From positions 1-64,000 of the forward strand of contig JAEEON010000026.1 of assembly GCA_016284305.1 (NCBI GenBank): 64,000 nt of DNA, in the 5' to 3' direction. This DNA comes from Bacteroidales bacterium (GTDB taxonomy: Bacteria > Bacteroidota > Bacteroidia > Bacteroidales > F082). The notes below the pieces were generated by a model that searched no databases, was not told the origin of the DNA, and saw nothing but the letters and a program-made list of their open reading frames with translations. The translations under genes were made by a program, and so were the position numbers. Of the stretch, positions 46,379 through 54,559 are shown piece after piece. Numbering within the stretch: the first letter of the stretch is position 1; every line of letters begins with the position of its first letter.

Positions 46379-47265
46379 CACATCGTCAGTCCGAAAACCA
46401 GGGTCACCAGAAAGGTGAAGAGCACCTGACGAGGCAACAGACGGTCAGGGACTCCGACTGACAAAGAACGGTGAAGGGTAATCAAATCGTTGATGAAAAG
46501 CGGAAAGAGCAACCAAAAAGCATAGGTGTACCACGGTGTTTTCTTCAGCATCAAGAAGAGGGTGAGCAGGAGAAAAGGCAAGACGACAAGCATCAAGTGA
46601 TAGAAGAAGGCACGTTTCAAGCCCATACGGACGACCAGGGTGTTCTTTCCCTTGGCCTTGTCGTTGTCATGGTCGCGCATGTTGTTGATATTCAACACAG
46701 CAGTGGTGAGACAACCCATCGCCATGGCAGGCAATACCACGAGCCAATCAAAACCAGGCGAAGAGAGGTAATTGGTGCCAGCAACGGCCACCAACCCGAA
46801 AAACAAGAAACAGAAAAAATCGCCCAGCCCATGATAGCCGTAAGGATGCTTGCCCAAGGTATAAAGAAGGGCAGCAGCGATGGCCAACAGTCCTAAAACG
46901 GCAAACACGGCGAGTTCTTTCCAACTGACATGCGACCAAGAAACGAGCAACAGGGCAGCGCCACTGAGAAGGCAAAGCAGCGCAGTGAACGCTATCCCGT
47001 TACGCAACTGAGTCTCGGTGAGTTCACCACTTTGTAGCGCTCGCTGAGGTCCTACCCTATTCGCATCGTCAAGACCTTTCTTGAAATCGCCATAATCGTT
47101 GGCAAGGTTGGAGAGCACCTGCAAGAGCATGGCCGTGAGAGCGGCGAGCACTGCAGAAAGGGGATAGAAAACCGGACCCGATGCGGCCAACAAGCCACCC
47201 ATCATCACTCCTGACAGTGACAGCAACAATGTCCGTGGTCTAGCCGCCTTAATCCAAATTCTCAT
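46366..47265 (-). CDS. menA: 1,4-dihydroxy-2-naphthoate polyprenyltransferase
   Basis: This 299-aa membrane enzyme attaches the prenyl chain to DHNA in menaquinone synthesis. The first aspartate-rich motif NLANDYGDFKKGLDDANR and the second NNMRDHDNDKAKGKNTL bind prenyl diphosphate with Mg2+. About eight membrane segments are visible. The N-terminal KAARPRTLLLSLSGV matches MenA. It points to menaquinone-based respiration, as usual in Bacteroidales. It follows the DEAD-box gene by 24 bases across a 7-bp-periodic tract, so it is probably co-transcribed. Confidence 0.95.
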   Translation of the reverse strand: MRIWIKAARPRTLLLSLSGVMMGGLLAASGPVFYPLSAVLAALTAMLLQVLSNLANDYGDFKKGLDDANRVGPQRALQSGELTETQLRNGIAFTALLCLLSGAALLLVSWSHVSWKELAVFAVLGLLAIAAALLYTLGKHPYGYHGLGDFFCFLFFGLVAVAGTNYLSSPGFDWLVVLPAMAMGCLTTAVLNINNMRDHDNDKAKGKNTLVVRMGLKRAFFYHLMLVVLPFLLLTLFLMLKKTPWYTYAFWLLFPLFINDLITLHRSLSVGVPDRLLPRQVLFTFLVTLVFGLTMCYAT

Positions 47266-47298
47266 CTTTCACCTTTCACCTCTCAATTCTCACCTCCT
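47264..47298. repeat. 7-bp periodic tract between the DEAD-box gene and menA
   Basis: Imperfect copies of CACCTTT/CACCTCT (AGGTGAA type on the coding strand) end at the menA start codon. Confidence 0.75.
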
Positions 47299-49398
47299 CC
47301 TCCGTTTCGGCGAATAGTAGTCTGGCTCCTCATGACGGGCTGCACCACGGCGACCTCGGGATGACTCACGAGATGAGCTGCTTTTTGAAGAAGATCTTTT
47401 CGATGAGCGTGAATCTACATCGTAATCGCTGGAACGGAAGCCATTACCCATGGAACGAGAACCTTTTCTTGACTCAGAAGTTCCCGTTTCTTTTTTCGAC
47501 TTGGAGGCAGTTTTCTTCGAGCTCTCGGAGCCTTTCTTTGCTCCGAAGCCTCGCTCCTCATTGCGTTTCTTGCGAGAAGGACGTTCGTCTTCCTCATCAA
47601 TAAACACGTCGATGTCATCGAGATGGTTGCGCCAGTCGGGATCGAGCCATTCGTGGCCGTCGCGTGAACGTTCCACTTTGTATTTCGGTTTGTCGTCGTC
47701 GCGGGTCTTTTTCTCGTCGCGGGACTTCTTCTCGTCGCGTCCCTTACGGTCAGCGTCTTTCTTTTCGCGTTTGGGCTGTTCCTTGGCCACCTCCACCACG
47801 ATGCCTTTGGGGTTCTTACGCGGGTCGGAGAAGCATTCCAGGATCATGGGAACGAAGCTCTCTTCCACATCCACGTATGAATAGTCGTTAAAGAGGTCGA
47901 TACGTCCGATGGGGATATTCTTGGTGCAGGTCACGTCATTGATCTTGCCGATGATCTTCTGCGGCAGGATATGGTCGTTCTTACCCAGTCCGAAATAGAG
48001 TCGTTTCATGGTTTCGTCCTGGCGGTCGCGTTCCTTTTTGCGTTCTACTTTGTCTTTTTTCTCGCTCTTCTCATCCACATTGAGGTCAACGGCATCCTTG
48101 TAGTAGTCGAGGAAGCGGTTGAAGTTGAGAGCCACCATGCGGGTAATCAGTTCTTCACGGCTCATCCATTCGAGCTTTTTGAAGATCACGGGCAGGTAGT
48201 CGTCAATATCTTCGCGGTTGATGTCAACATGTTCTATACGGTCGATATGGTTGAAGAGTTGTTTCTCGCAGACCTCTTTACCGGTAGGAATCATCGCTCT
48301 TTCGATGGGTCGGCCAACGATTTTCTCGATTTGTTTGACTTTATGTTTCTCGCGAAGGTGAACCAAGCTGATACAGATGCCTCGTTTGTCGGCACGGCCG
48401 GTACGGCCGCTACGGTGCACGTAGGTCTCGATGTCGTCGGGCAGGTTGTAGTTGATGATGTGGGTCAGGTCGCTGACGTCGATGCCACGGGCGGCGACAT
48501 CGGTGGCGACGAGCAGCTGAAGGCTACGTTTACGGAAATGATCCATGACGTTGTCGCGCATGGCCTGGGAGAGGTCGCCATGCAAGGCGGCGGCATTGTA
48601 TCCATCTTGGATAAGGCTGTCGGCGATTTCCTGAGTCTCCAGTTTGGTACGGCAGAAGATGATGCCATAGATGGACGGGGTATAATCGATGATACGTTTC
48701 AGCACCGAATAACGGTCCTTGGCAGCCATCATATAATACTTATGATCGACGTTGGCTGTGCCAGAGTTGCGTTCTCCCACGGCGACTTTCACAGGGTTGT
48801 TCATGTACTTGTCGAGGATGGCTTCCACCTCCTTGGGCATGGTGGCAGAGAAGAGCATGGTATTGCGTTCCTTGGGCATGTACTCGAGGATGTCGTCAAC
48901 TTCTTCTTGGAAGCCCATGTTGAGCATCTCGTCGGCCTCGTCGAGGATCATCACCTTGACATTGGTGAAATCGACACGATTACGGCGAATCATATCGCGC
49001 AGACGGCCTGGGGTAGCCACGATGACTTGTGGTTTGCGAGCCAGTTCCTTAAACTGGACCTCGATGCTAGCACCGCCATAAACCGGCACGATGTAGATTT
49101 CGGGAATGTACTTGGCATAATGCTGAAGGTCACGGGTGATCTGCATGCAGAGCTCGCGTGTAGGACATAGGATAAGTGCTTGGACGCAACGTTGCGTAGC
49201 GTCAATCTTCTGGAGCAAAGGCAACCCAAAAGCGGCTGTCTTGCCCGTACCCGTCTGAGCAAGACCGACAAAGTCAAGGTCTTGTTCCAGCAACACAGGA
49301 ATAGCTTTTTCCTGTATTGGCATAGGATTCTCGAACCCCAGCTCTTCTATGGCCTTCAACAGAGCAGGATTCAATCCAAAATCTGTAAATTGTGACAT
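47290..49398 (-). CDS. DEAD-box RNA helicase with DbpA-like domain and charged tail
   Basis: This 702-aa protein is an ATP-dependent RNA helicase. I place the start at ATG 49398 (MSQFTDFGLN), because the frame opening at 49431 lies inside the promoter box. The core has the Q motif, AQTGTGKT, PTRELCMQI, DEADEMLNMGF, SATMP and HRSGRTGRADKRG. A DbpA-type RNA-binding domain follows (about 455-530, PQKIIGKINDV ... YSYVDVEESFV). The last 170 residues are a disordered, Lys/Arg/Asp/Glu/Ser-rich tail ending SPKRRRR. It probably acts in ribosome assembly or cold adaptation. Confidence 0.94.
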   Translation of the reverse strand: MSQFTDFGLNPALLKAIEELGFENPMPIQEKAIPVLLEQDLDFVGLAQTGTGKTAAFGLPLLQKIDATQRCVQALILCPTRELCMQITRDLQHYAKYIPEIYIVPVYGGASIEVQFKELARKPQVIVATPGRLRDMIRRNRVDFTNVKVMILDEADEMLNMGFQEEVDDILEYMPKERNTMLFSATMPKEVEAILDKYMNNPVKVAVGERNSGTANVDHKYYMMAAKDRYSVLKRIIDYTPSIYGIIFCRTKLETQEIADSLIQDGYNAAALHGDLSQAMRDNVMDHFRKRSLQLLVATDVAARGIDVSDLTHIINYNLPDDIETYVHRSGRTGRADKRGICISLVHLREKHKVKQIEKIVGRPIERAMIPTGKEVCEKQLFNHIDRIEHVDINREDIDDYLPVIFKKLEWMSREELITRMVALNFNRFLDYYKDAVDLNVDEKSEKKDKVERKKERDRQDETMKRLYFGLGKNDHILPQKIIGKINDVTCTKNIPIGRIDLFNDYSYVDVEESFVPMILECFSDPRKNPKGIVVEVAKEQPKREKKDADRKGRDEKKSRDEKKTRDDDKPKYKVERSRDGHEWLDPDWRNHLDDIDVFIDEEDERPSRKKRNEERGFGAKKGSESSKKTASKSKKETGTSESRKGSRSMGNGFRSSDYDVDSRSSKRSSSKSSSSRESSRGRRGAARHEEPDYYSPKRRRR

Positions 49399-49428
49399 GA
49401 AAATACTATTGAATGATGAAATAGGCTG

Positions 49429-49436
49429 CAAAAATA
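49429..49436 (-). promoter_or_regulatory. -7 box of the DEAD-box gene
   Basis: The minus strand reads TATTTTTG 30 bases before ATG 49398. It is back to back with the promoter of the serine hydrolase gene. Confidence 0.6.
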
Positions 49437-49449
49437 GCGGTTTTTTCTG

Positions 49450-49457
49450 TATTTTTG
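49450..49457 (+). promoter_or_regulatory. -7 box of the serine hydrolase gene
   Basis: TATTTTTG lies only 13 bases before ATG 49471, so the leader is very short. It is 13 bases from the opposing -7 box at 49429-49436, so the two promoters must overlap. Confidence 0.55.
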
Positions 49458-49470
49458 CCCAATTTTCGTT

Positions 49471-50670
49471 ATGAAGTTCATTTTTAATCGCATAATAACC
49501 ATTGTTTTCCTCTTTTTGCCTCTGTTATGGGTTTCCTGCCACGGTGGGCGGCATGACAAAGGCGATGCCGAGTTGCCCATCGACTCGTTGTTTTTAGATT
49601 TAGGGAAAAAAGCGGTGGAGCAGCGTAAGCTTGCCGCAGAGCGATGTTTCTCATCAATGAGCAAAAACCAAGGGTTGAACGGGGTGGTCCTTTACGCTGA
49701 AGGTGGCCAGATACTCCTTGAGAAGGCTTACGGATGGCGTCATCTCGACCGTCAGCGCGACTCGTTGAGGACGGACGACCAGTTCCAACTCGGTTCCGTG
49801 TCGAAGATGTTCACTGCAGAGGCCATCATGCTGCTGCATTCCAGAGGCAAGCTCGACTATGACGATGACGTCAGGAAGTACATCCCTGAGTTCCCATACC
49901 AAGGCATCACCTTACGCCACCTGCTGAATCATCGTTCCGGGCTTTCGCGGTACGAGAGTTTGGCCGACGAGCAGTGGCCCAACCGCAGCATCCCCTTGAG
50001 CAACGACGAGATGATCAAGCTCTACGTCAAATACCATCCCGAGCCCTATAGTGCCCCCGACCTCACCTTCCATTACAACAACATCAACTACGCTTTGTTG
50101 GCCTCCGTCGTGGAGCGAGTCAGCGGCAAGCATTTCGAGGATTTCATGAAAGAAGAGGTCTTTGGGCCTTTGGGCATGACACATTCCTACATCTATTCGT
50201 TACGTGGGGCAAACCGGCTAGACACCTACATCGACACTGAGGTTCAGGGCTACGACCTTCTCAAGAAGGGGGCGCATCGCGTGGAGGACGATTATCTCAA
50301 CGGGGTGATGGGCGACAAAATCATGTACTCCACGGTGGAGGATCTATTCCGATTCCATGTTGCCCTCGAAGAGGGTCGTTTTCTTCCCGACAGCATTCAG
50401 CGAGAAGCTTATGAGCCAGGTTCGCCCGACTGGAAACAAGGCGAGAACTACGGCTTTGGATGGCGTCTCCACCAAGACCATCCCGGAACGGTGTTTCACT
50501 TTGGATGGTGGAAAGGCTACCGTTCGTTTTTCATCCGCGACTTGCAACACGGGCGCACCCTCATCGTCCTCACCAACACCAACAATGGGGCTATTGGTGA
50601 GACGATGTGGGAGTTCATCAACGACACCACGGTGTTGCTTCCACCAGCTTCCGTGTATGTCGCCCGATAA
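49471..50670 (+). CDS. beta-lactamase class C-like serine hydrolase, lipoprotein
   Basis: The 399-aa protein has a lipoprotein signal ending LLWVSC (Cys23). The PF00144 motifs are present: SxxK at S109-K112 (GSVSKMF), YxN at Y202-N204 (HYNNINY) and HxG (HFGWWKGY) near the C-terminus. Members include class C beta-lactamases, DD-peptidases and esterases. Lipid attachment and lack of specific beta-lactamase features argue for a peptidase or esterase, but this is not settled. It converges on the response regulator gene with an 8-base gap. Confidence 0.9.
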   Translation: MKFIFNRIITIVFLFLPLLWVSCHGGRHDKGDAELPIDSLFLDLGKKAVEQRKLAAERCFSSMSKNQGLNGVVLYAEGGQILLEKAYGWRHLDRQRDSLRTDDQFQLGSVSKMFTAEAIMLLHSRGKLDYDDDVRKYIPEFPYQGITLRHLLNHRSGLSRYESLADEQWPNRSIPLSNDEMIKLYVKYHPEPYSAPDLTFHYNNINYALLASVVERVSGKHFEDFMKEEVFGPLGMTHSYIYSLRGANRLDTYIDTEVQGYDLLKKGAHRVEDDYLNGVMGDKIMYSTVEDLFRFHVALEEGRFLPDSIQREAYEPGSPDWKQGENYGFGWRLHQDHPGTVFHFGWWKGYRSFFIRDLQHGRTLIVLTNTNNGAIGETMWEFINDTTVLLPPASVYVAR

Positions 50671-50678
50671 TATTTACG

Positions 50679-51368
50679 TTATTCTTTGACCATCAGCTTG
50701 AAGCCGATGCCGTGTACGTTGACCAGTTCCACGTTAGGTTCATCTTTGAAGAACTTGCGCAACTTGGTGATATAAACGTCCATGGAACGGGCGTTGAAGT
50801 ACGAGTCCTCATACCACACCTTGTTGAGGGCTGTAGTACGTTCGAGGGTCTCATTCATGTTCTCACACAAGAGTAAGAGGAGGTCTGCCTCTTTGGAAGT
50901 GAGTTTTCTGCTCGTGTCGCCTTTGATCAAGAGATGCCGAGGCGCGTCGAAAGTGTAGGAGCCCAAGGTGAATGTCGTCGGGGTTGGTGCATCGTACGAT
51001 GCTCTCTTGAAAACAGCGTGGATGCGCATCAGCAGTTCGTCCATGCTAAAAGGCTTGGTAATGTAGTCGTCCGCACCCAAGTTAAAACCTTCAATTACGT
51101 CTTTTTGGGTCGTTTTTGCCGTCAAAAAAATGATCGGCACACGTTTGTCGTTTTTTTTGACTTCAGTTGACAAAGTGAAACCATCCATAAGAGGCATCAT
51201 CACATCAAAAATACAGAAATTAAAATTGCCGTCCTTGAATGCCTGAAGGGCCTCTTCCCCATTGGCACACAAAGTGACGGGGATGTCCTTCGCTTCGAGA
51301 TACTTCTTCAGGATGACACCAAGATTTTTGTCATCTTCAGCCAATAGGATGTTGATCTTTTGTGTCAT
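50679..51368 (-). CDS. rprY: OmpR-family response regulator, RprY-like
   Basis: This 229-aa regulator has a receiver domain (acidic E11/D12, phospho-acceptor D55, T83, K105) and a winged-helix DNA-binding domain (about 130-229, RKLTSKEADLLLLLCENM, RSMDVYITKLRKFF, VHGIGFKLMV). It matches RprY of Bacteroides and Porphyromonas, which controls redox and stress genes. The kinase gene lies 63 bases upstream on the same strand, an RprX/RprY order. Confidence 0.92.
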   Translation of the reverse strand: MTQKINILLAEDDKNLGVILKKYLEAKDIPVTLCANGEEALQAFKDGNFNFCIFDVMMPLMDGFTLSTEVKKNDKRVPIIFLTAKTTQKDVIEGFNLGADDYITKPFSMDELLMRIHAVFKRASYDAPTPTTFTLGSYTFDAPRHLLIKGDTSRKLTSKEADLLLLLCENMNETLERTTALNKVWYEDSYFNARSMDVYITKLRKFFKDEPNVELVNVHGIGFKLMVKE

Positions 51369-51431
51369 TAGAACCAGTTAAATAAAAAAACAAAACATAT
51401 ATAATATAAAAACATCGAAACCAAAAACCAT

Positions 51432-52841
51432 CTATTTCGTTTTGAGAGGCAAAGATACAATAAATTTTGCTCCCTTGCCAACCTCACTCTCCACTTTTAT
51501 TGTTCCTTTATGATAATTCATAATCTGATTCACGTAATTCAGGCCCAAACCGTACCCTTTCACATAATGTCCATTTTCGGTGTTCACCCGAGCGAAGGGT
51601 TCAAAGATCAATTGCTGGTTCGCCTTGTCAATGCCGATGCCATTATCCTTGAAACAAATCTCGATGCTATTGCCCACGTTGCGCGTGCTGATGTCGATCA
51701 CCAAGTCGCCTTGCCGATATTTGATAGCATTGTCGATCAGGTTCGAGAATGCGTTGGAGAGATGTACGTAAATGCCTGAAACCACATCCTTCTCAGCCTG
51801 TAAGTCGAGGTGTGCCACCGCATCTATTTGGTCAAGTTGCAACTGATAGACAGCCAAGAGATTCTTGATCAAGGGATGGATTTCCACATCAACCATGTCT
51901 TTCTTGGGTATCTGCTCAGAGCGGAAAATGGTCAAAACCTCATCAATAAGATCCTGCAGCGAAGCGGATTCCTCGGAGATCATGTTCAGGTAATCTTCGT
52001 AAGCTTTTTCATCTTTTTGGATGGACTTATCCTTAAGGAACTGGCTCGCCAAGCTAATCGTGGTGACAGGGGTCTTGAGCTCATGCGTGATATTATTTAA
52101 CATACTGATTCTAAACTCATTGACTTTTCGGATACGGATAACGATGACAACGAAAACGATGAAACAGTAAAGCAAGATCAACAGAAGCAAGACGATAACC
52201 ACATAAGCCACGACGATATCCCAGTGAAAGCGGTACTCCAGATTAGGGAAAAAGAGGAACAACTCGTCAGTGGCAATTTTACCCTCATCGGTAATACAGA
52301 GGAGTGAGTATTTGAACCCTTTCTGAAAAAGCAAATCCTTGTAAGCCCCTTCCGCAGTGGTGTAATAAACATCCTTTGAAGCAGAATAGATGCCCATCAT
52401 AAAAGGCTCATAAATGAAATTATCGTGCAATTTGGTGGATATTAGAGAGTCGATGACATCGTAATCGATCAAATTGTAATCATAAGTGCTTTTTGTTTCC
52501 TTCATGTAACTCAACAACGTTTTCACCTGAAAGTAAATATTGTCGGAGTAATGAACGAGGGAAGATTGGGGCAACTCTACGTCAAACGAGGGGTCTTCCT
52601 GCTGCTTGAATTGTTGTTTACTCCAGTCATAGAATTTTCTGTCTTGGAAAAAGGAGTTGAATGCGATGCCGTCCAGTTTGCTAAGTGATTCGTTCACAGC
52701 AATATCCAACTTATTTTGGAAGATTTGCTTGTAACTATAGAAAATGCGTTCGGTTAGGTGGATCTGGGTATAGAGCAGAGAGATCCAGATAATCCCCATG
52801 ATAATGGCTAAGATAGTAAGATTTTTTCTACTTTTCTCCAT
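51432..52841 (-). CDS. rprX: membrane sensor histidine kinase, RprX-like
   Basis: ATG 52841 (MEKSRKNLTI) is the true start; the open frame extends much further upstream, across two promoters and into pgi, so the longer version is rejected. This gives 469 aa. One membrane segment at about 8-26 and another at about 207-236 enclose a 180-residue periplasmic sensor region. The H box is H253 (NNITHELKTPVTTISLASQF). The ATPase part has N box NAFSNLIDNAIKY, G1 FKDNGIGI and G2 GYGLGLNYV. It should phosphorylate the RprY-like regulator encoded just downstream. Confidence 0.93.
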   Translation of the reverse strand: MEKSRKNLTILAIIMGIIWISLLYTQIHLTERIFYSYKQIFQNKLDIAVNESLSKLDGIAFNSFFQDRKFYDWSKQQFKQQEDPSFDVELPQSSLVHYSDNIYFQVKTLLSYMKETKSTYDYNLIDYDVIDSLISTKLHDNFIYEPFMMGIYSASKDVYYTTAEGAYKDLLFQKGFKYSLLCITDEGKIATDELFLFFPNLEYRFHWDIVVAYVVIVLLLLILLYCFIVFVVIVIRIRKVNEFRISMLNNITHELKTPVTTISLASQFLKDKSIQKDEKAYEDYLNMISEESASLQDLIDEVLTIFRSEQIPKKDMVDVEIHPLIKNLLAVYQLQLDQIDAVAHLDLQAEKDVVSGIYVHLSNAFSNLIDNAIKYRQGDLVIDISTRNVGNSIEICFKDNGIGIDKANQQLIFEPFARVNTENGHYVKGYGLGLNYVNQIMNYHKGTIKVESEVGKGAKFIVSLPLKTK

Positions 52842-52875
52842 TTGAATAAACCTACGAATACCGCATAAAAACACA

Positions 52876-52883
52876 CAAAGGTA
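52876..52883 (-). promoter_or_regulatory. -7 box of the rprX-like gene
   Basis: The minus strand reads TACCTTTG 34 bases before ATG 52841, supporting that start. Confidence 0.6.
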
Positions 52884-52945
52884 CGAAAAAGGGAGGAAAA
52901 ATATCAAAAAAGGAGTTTTTTTTCTTGCATATTTAAAAAAATGAT

Positions 52946-52953
52946 TATTTTTG
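52946..52953 (+). promoter_or_regulatory. -7 box of pgi
   Basis: TATTTTTG is followed by a leader of about 130 bases before ATG 53092, far longer than other leaders in this window. Confidence 0.55.
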
Positions 52954-52976
52954 CAACGGTTCTTATCATAATGACC

Positions 52977-53063
52977 TTCCAACCGTCCACTCGGTTGGAA
53001 TATTAAGGTTTCATAAATTTTGGTTTTTGGTTCTAGAAAATCCCGGCTCTCGCTGGGATTTTC
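52977..53063 (+). promoter_or_regulatory. structured leader of pgi, two hairpins
   Basis: Hairpin 1 has a 9-bp perfect stem (52977-52985 with 52992-53000). Hairpin 2 has a 12-bp stem with one G-T pair (53036-53047 with 53052-53063, loop TCTC) whose 3' arm ends in TTTTC. Hairpin 2 resembles a terminator, so the region may be an attenuating leader or a small RNA of about 110 bases. No known riboswitch was recognised. Confidence 0.55.
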
Positions 53064-53091
53064 TTGTGAATAACAATAAAATCTCAACACC

Positions 53092-54429
53092 ATGAAATTA
53101 GAACTTGAACACACTTTGTCTTTCATTGGCCCTGAGGCCATGAAGATGTATGAGACGCAAGTCGCCACCACGTACAACACCATCTATGAGAAGACTGGAG
53201 CCGGCAACGACTTCCTGGGTTGGGTCAACTTGCCCACGGAAATTGACGAAAGTCTTTTATCCGATTTGGAGAAAACGGCCGCTACGTTGCGTGCCAAGTC
53301 CGATATCTTTGTAGTGGTGGGCATTGGCGGGTCGTATCTAGGTGCCCGTGCTGTCATCGAGGCATTGCAAAACCATTTCGCTCCACTCAGTGGTGAACGG
53401 CCCCTTATCGTCTATGCCGGACATAACATGAGCGAAGACTACCTCACCGAGCTGCTGGCCATCCTCGACACGAAGGATTACTCGCTGGCTGTCATCTCCA
53501 AGTCAGGCACCACCACCGAGCCAGCCATCGCTTTCCGCATCCTGAAGCAACACATCATCCATAAATATGGCGAGCAAGAGGCCGCCTCGCGCATCGTGGC
53601 CATCACCGACAAGGCTCGCGGAGCTTTGAAACAACTGGCCAACGTGAAAGGCTACAAGACTTATATCGTCCCCGATGATGTCGGAGGACGTTTCTCAGTG
53701 CTCACCCCGGTAGGACTGCTCCCCATCGCCGTGGCAGGCATCGACATCCGCGAACTCGTGGCCGGTGCTATCGAGATGGAAAAGATGTGCAAGAGCAACC
53801 CGACACTGAACGGCAACATTGTGTCGGAATACGCCGTGGTCCGCCATATCCTTTACGGCTTGGGCAAGACCAACGAGATCATGGTCAACTATGAGCCTCG
53901 ACTGGTTTATTTCTCCGAATGGTGGAAACAGCTCTTCGGCGAGAGCCATGGCAAACAGCACAAAGGCATCTTCCCGGCCTCGGTCACCTTCAGCACCGAC
54001 CTTCACTCCATGGGACAATATATCCAAGATGGATTACGCAACCTGTTTGAGACGGTGATCTCCGTTGAACAGTCCAACCATGAGCTGCGCATCCCGATGG
54101 AAGACGAAGACCTTGACCAGCTGAACTACATCGCAGGCAAACGCATCAGCGAAGTCAACCACAAGGCTGAGTTGGGCACCATGCTGGCCCATGAGGACGG
54201 TGGAGTCCCGGTGCTCCGCATCGTCATCCCCGAGGTCTCAGCCAAGGTAATCGGTCAGCTCATCTATTTCTTCGAGATGGCCTGTGCGGTGAGCGGCTAT
54301 ATGTTGGAGGTGAATCCCTTCGACCAACCCGGTGTGGAGGCTTATAAAAAGAACATGTTCGCCCTCCTTGGCAAAAAAGGCTATGAGGCACAGACTGAGG
54401 CGTTGAGCAAGAGGTTGGGGGGAATTTAG
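53092..54429 (+). CDS. pgi: glucose-6-phosphate isomerase
   Basis: This 445-aa enzyme interconverts glucose-6-phosphate and fructose-6-phosphate. It has the short bacterial form. Characteristic parts are VVVGIGGSYLGARAVIEAL, VISKSGTTTEPAIAFR, DDVGGRFSVLTPVGLLP and ESHGKQHKGIFPASV. The frame is complete. A 7-bp-periodic tract begins at its stop codon. It is divergent from the rprX-like gene and is preceded by a structured leader. Confidence 0.97.
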   Translation: MKLELEHTLSFIGPEAMKMYETQVATTYNTIYEKTGAGNDFLGWVNLPTEIDESLLSDLEKTAATLRAKSDIFVVVGIGGSYLGARAVIEALQNHFAPLSGERPLIVYAGHNMSEDYLTELLAILDTKDYSLAVISKSGTTTEPAIAFRILKQHIIHKYGEQEAASRIVAITDKARGALKQLANVKGYKTYIVPDDVGGRFSVLTPVGLLPIAVAGIDIRELVAGAIEMEKMCKSNPTLNGNIVSEYAVVRHILYGLGKTNEIMVNYEPRLVYFSEWWKQLFGESHGKQHKGIFPASVTFSTDLHSMGQYIQDGLRNLFETVISVEQSNHELRIPMEDEDLDQLNYIAGKRISEVNHKAELGTMLAHEDGGVPVLRIVIPEVSAKVIGQLIYFFEMACAVSGYMLEVNPFDQPGVEAYKKNMFALLGKKGYEAQTEALSKRLGGI

Positions 54430-54440
54430 AATTTAGAAAT
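54424..54440. repeat. 7-bp periodic tract (GAATTTA)n after pgi
   Basis: Two copies of GAATTTA begin in the pgi stop codon region, and another AATTTAGAGAT remnant lies at 54461-54471. Confidence 0.65.
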
Positions 54441-54498
54441 GCGAAGCATTCAACGAAGTTAATTTAGAGATAGCCCGTTAGGGCTTAAAGCTCGGTAG

Positions 54499-54528
54499 CC
54501 CCAGGTAGAGCGACAGCGGCACCTGGGG
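54499..54528. repeat. palindrome with CCCCAGGT/ACCTGGGG arms
   Basis: Arms CCCCAGGT (54499-54506) and ACCTGGGG (54521-54528) are identical to those at 56664-56671 and 56692-56699. The two palindromes bracket the U32 and PHP genes. Confidence 0.75.
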
Positions 54529-54531
54529 AGA

Positions 54532-54559
54532 TGAGAATTGAGAAGTGAAAGGTGAAAGA
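54532..54559 (+). repeat. 7-bp periodic tract supplying the U32 start codon
   Basis: Imperfect GAAAGGT/GAGAATT/GAAAGAT units run to 54559. The GTG start of the next gene (54552) is inside it. Confidence 0.75.

Noticed and set aside
47971-49170. 399-residue plus-strand frame opposite the DEAD-box gene
   Set aside because: It is a shadow of an intact helicase frame with all motifs.
52842-53183. Longer N-terminus for the histidine kinase (start 53183)
   Set aside because: It would cross two opposing promoters and overlap pgi, and the extra residues have no domain. The -7 box at 52876-52883 supports ATG 52841.
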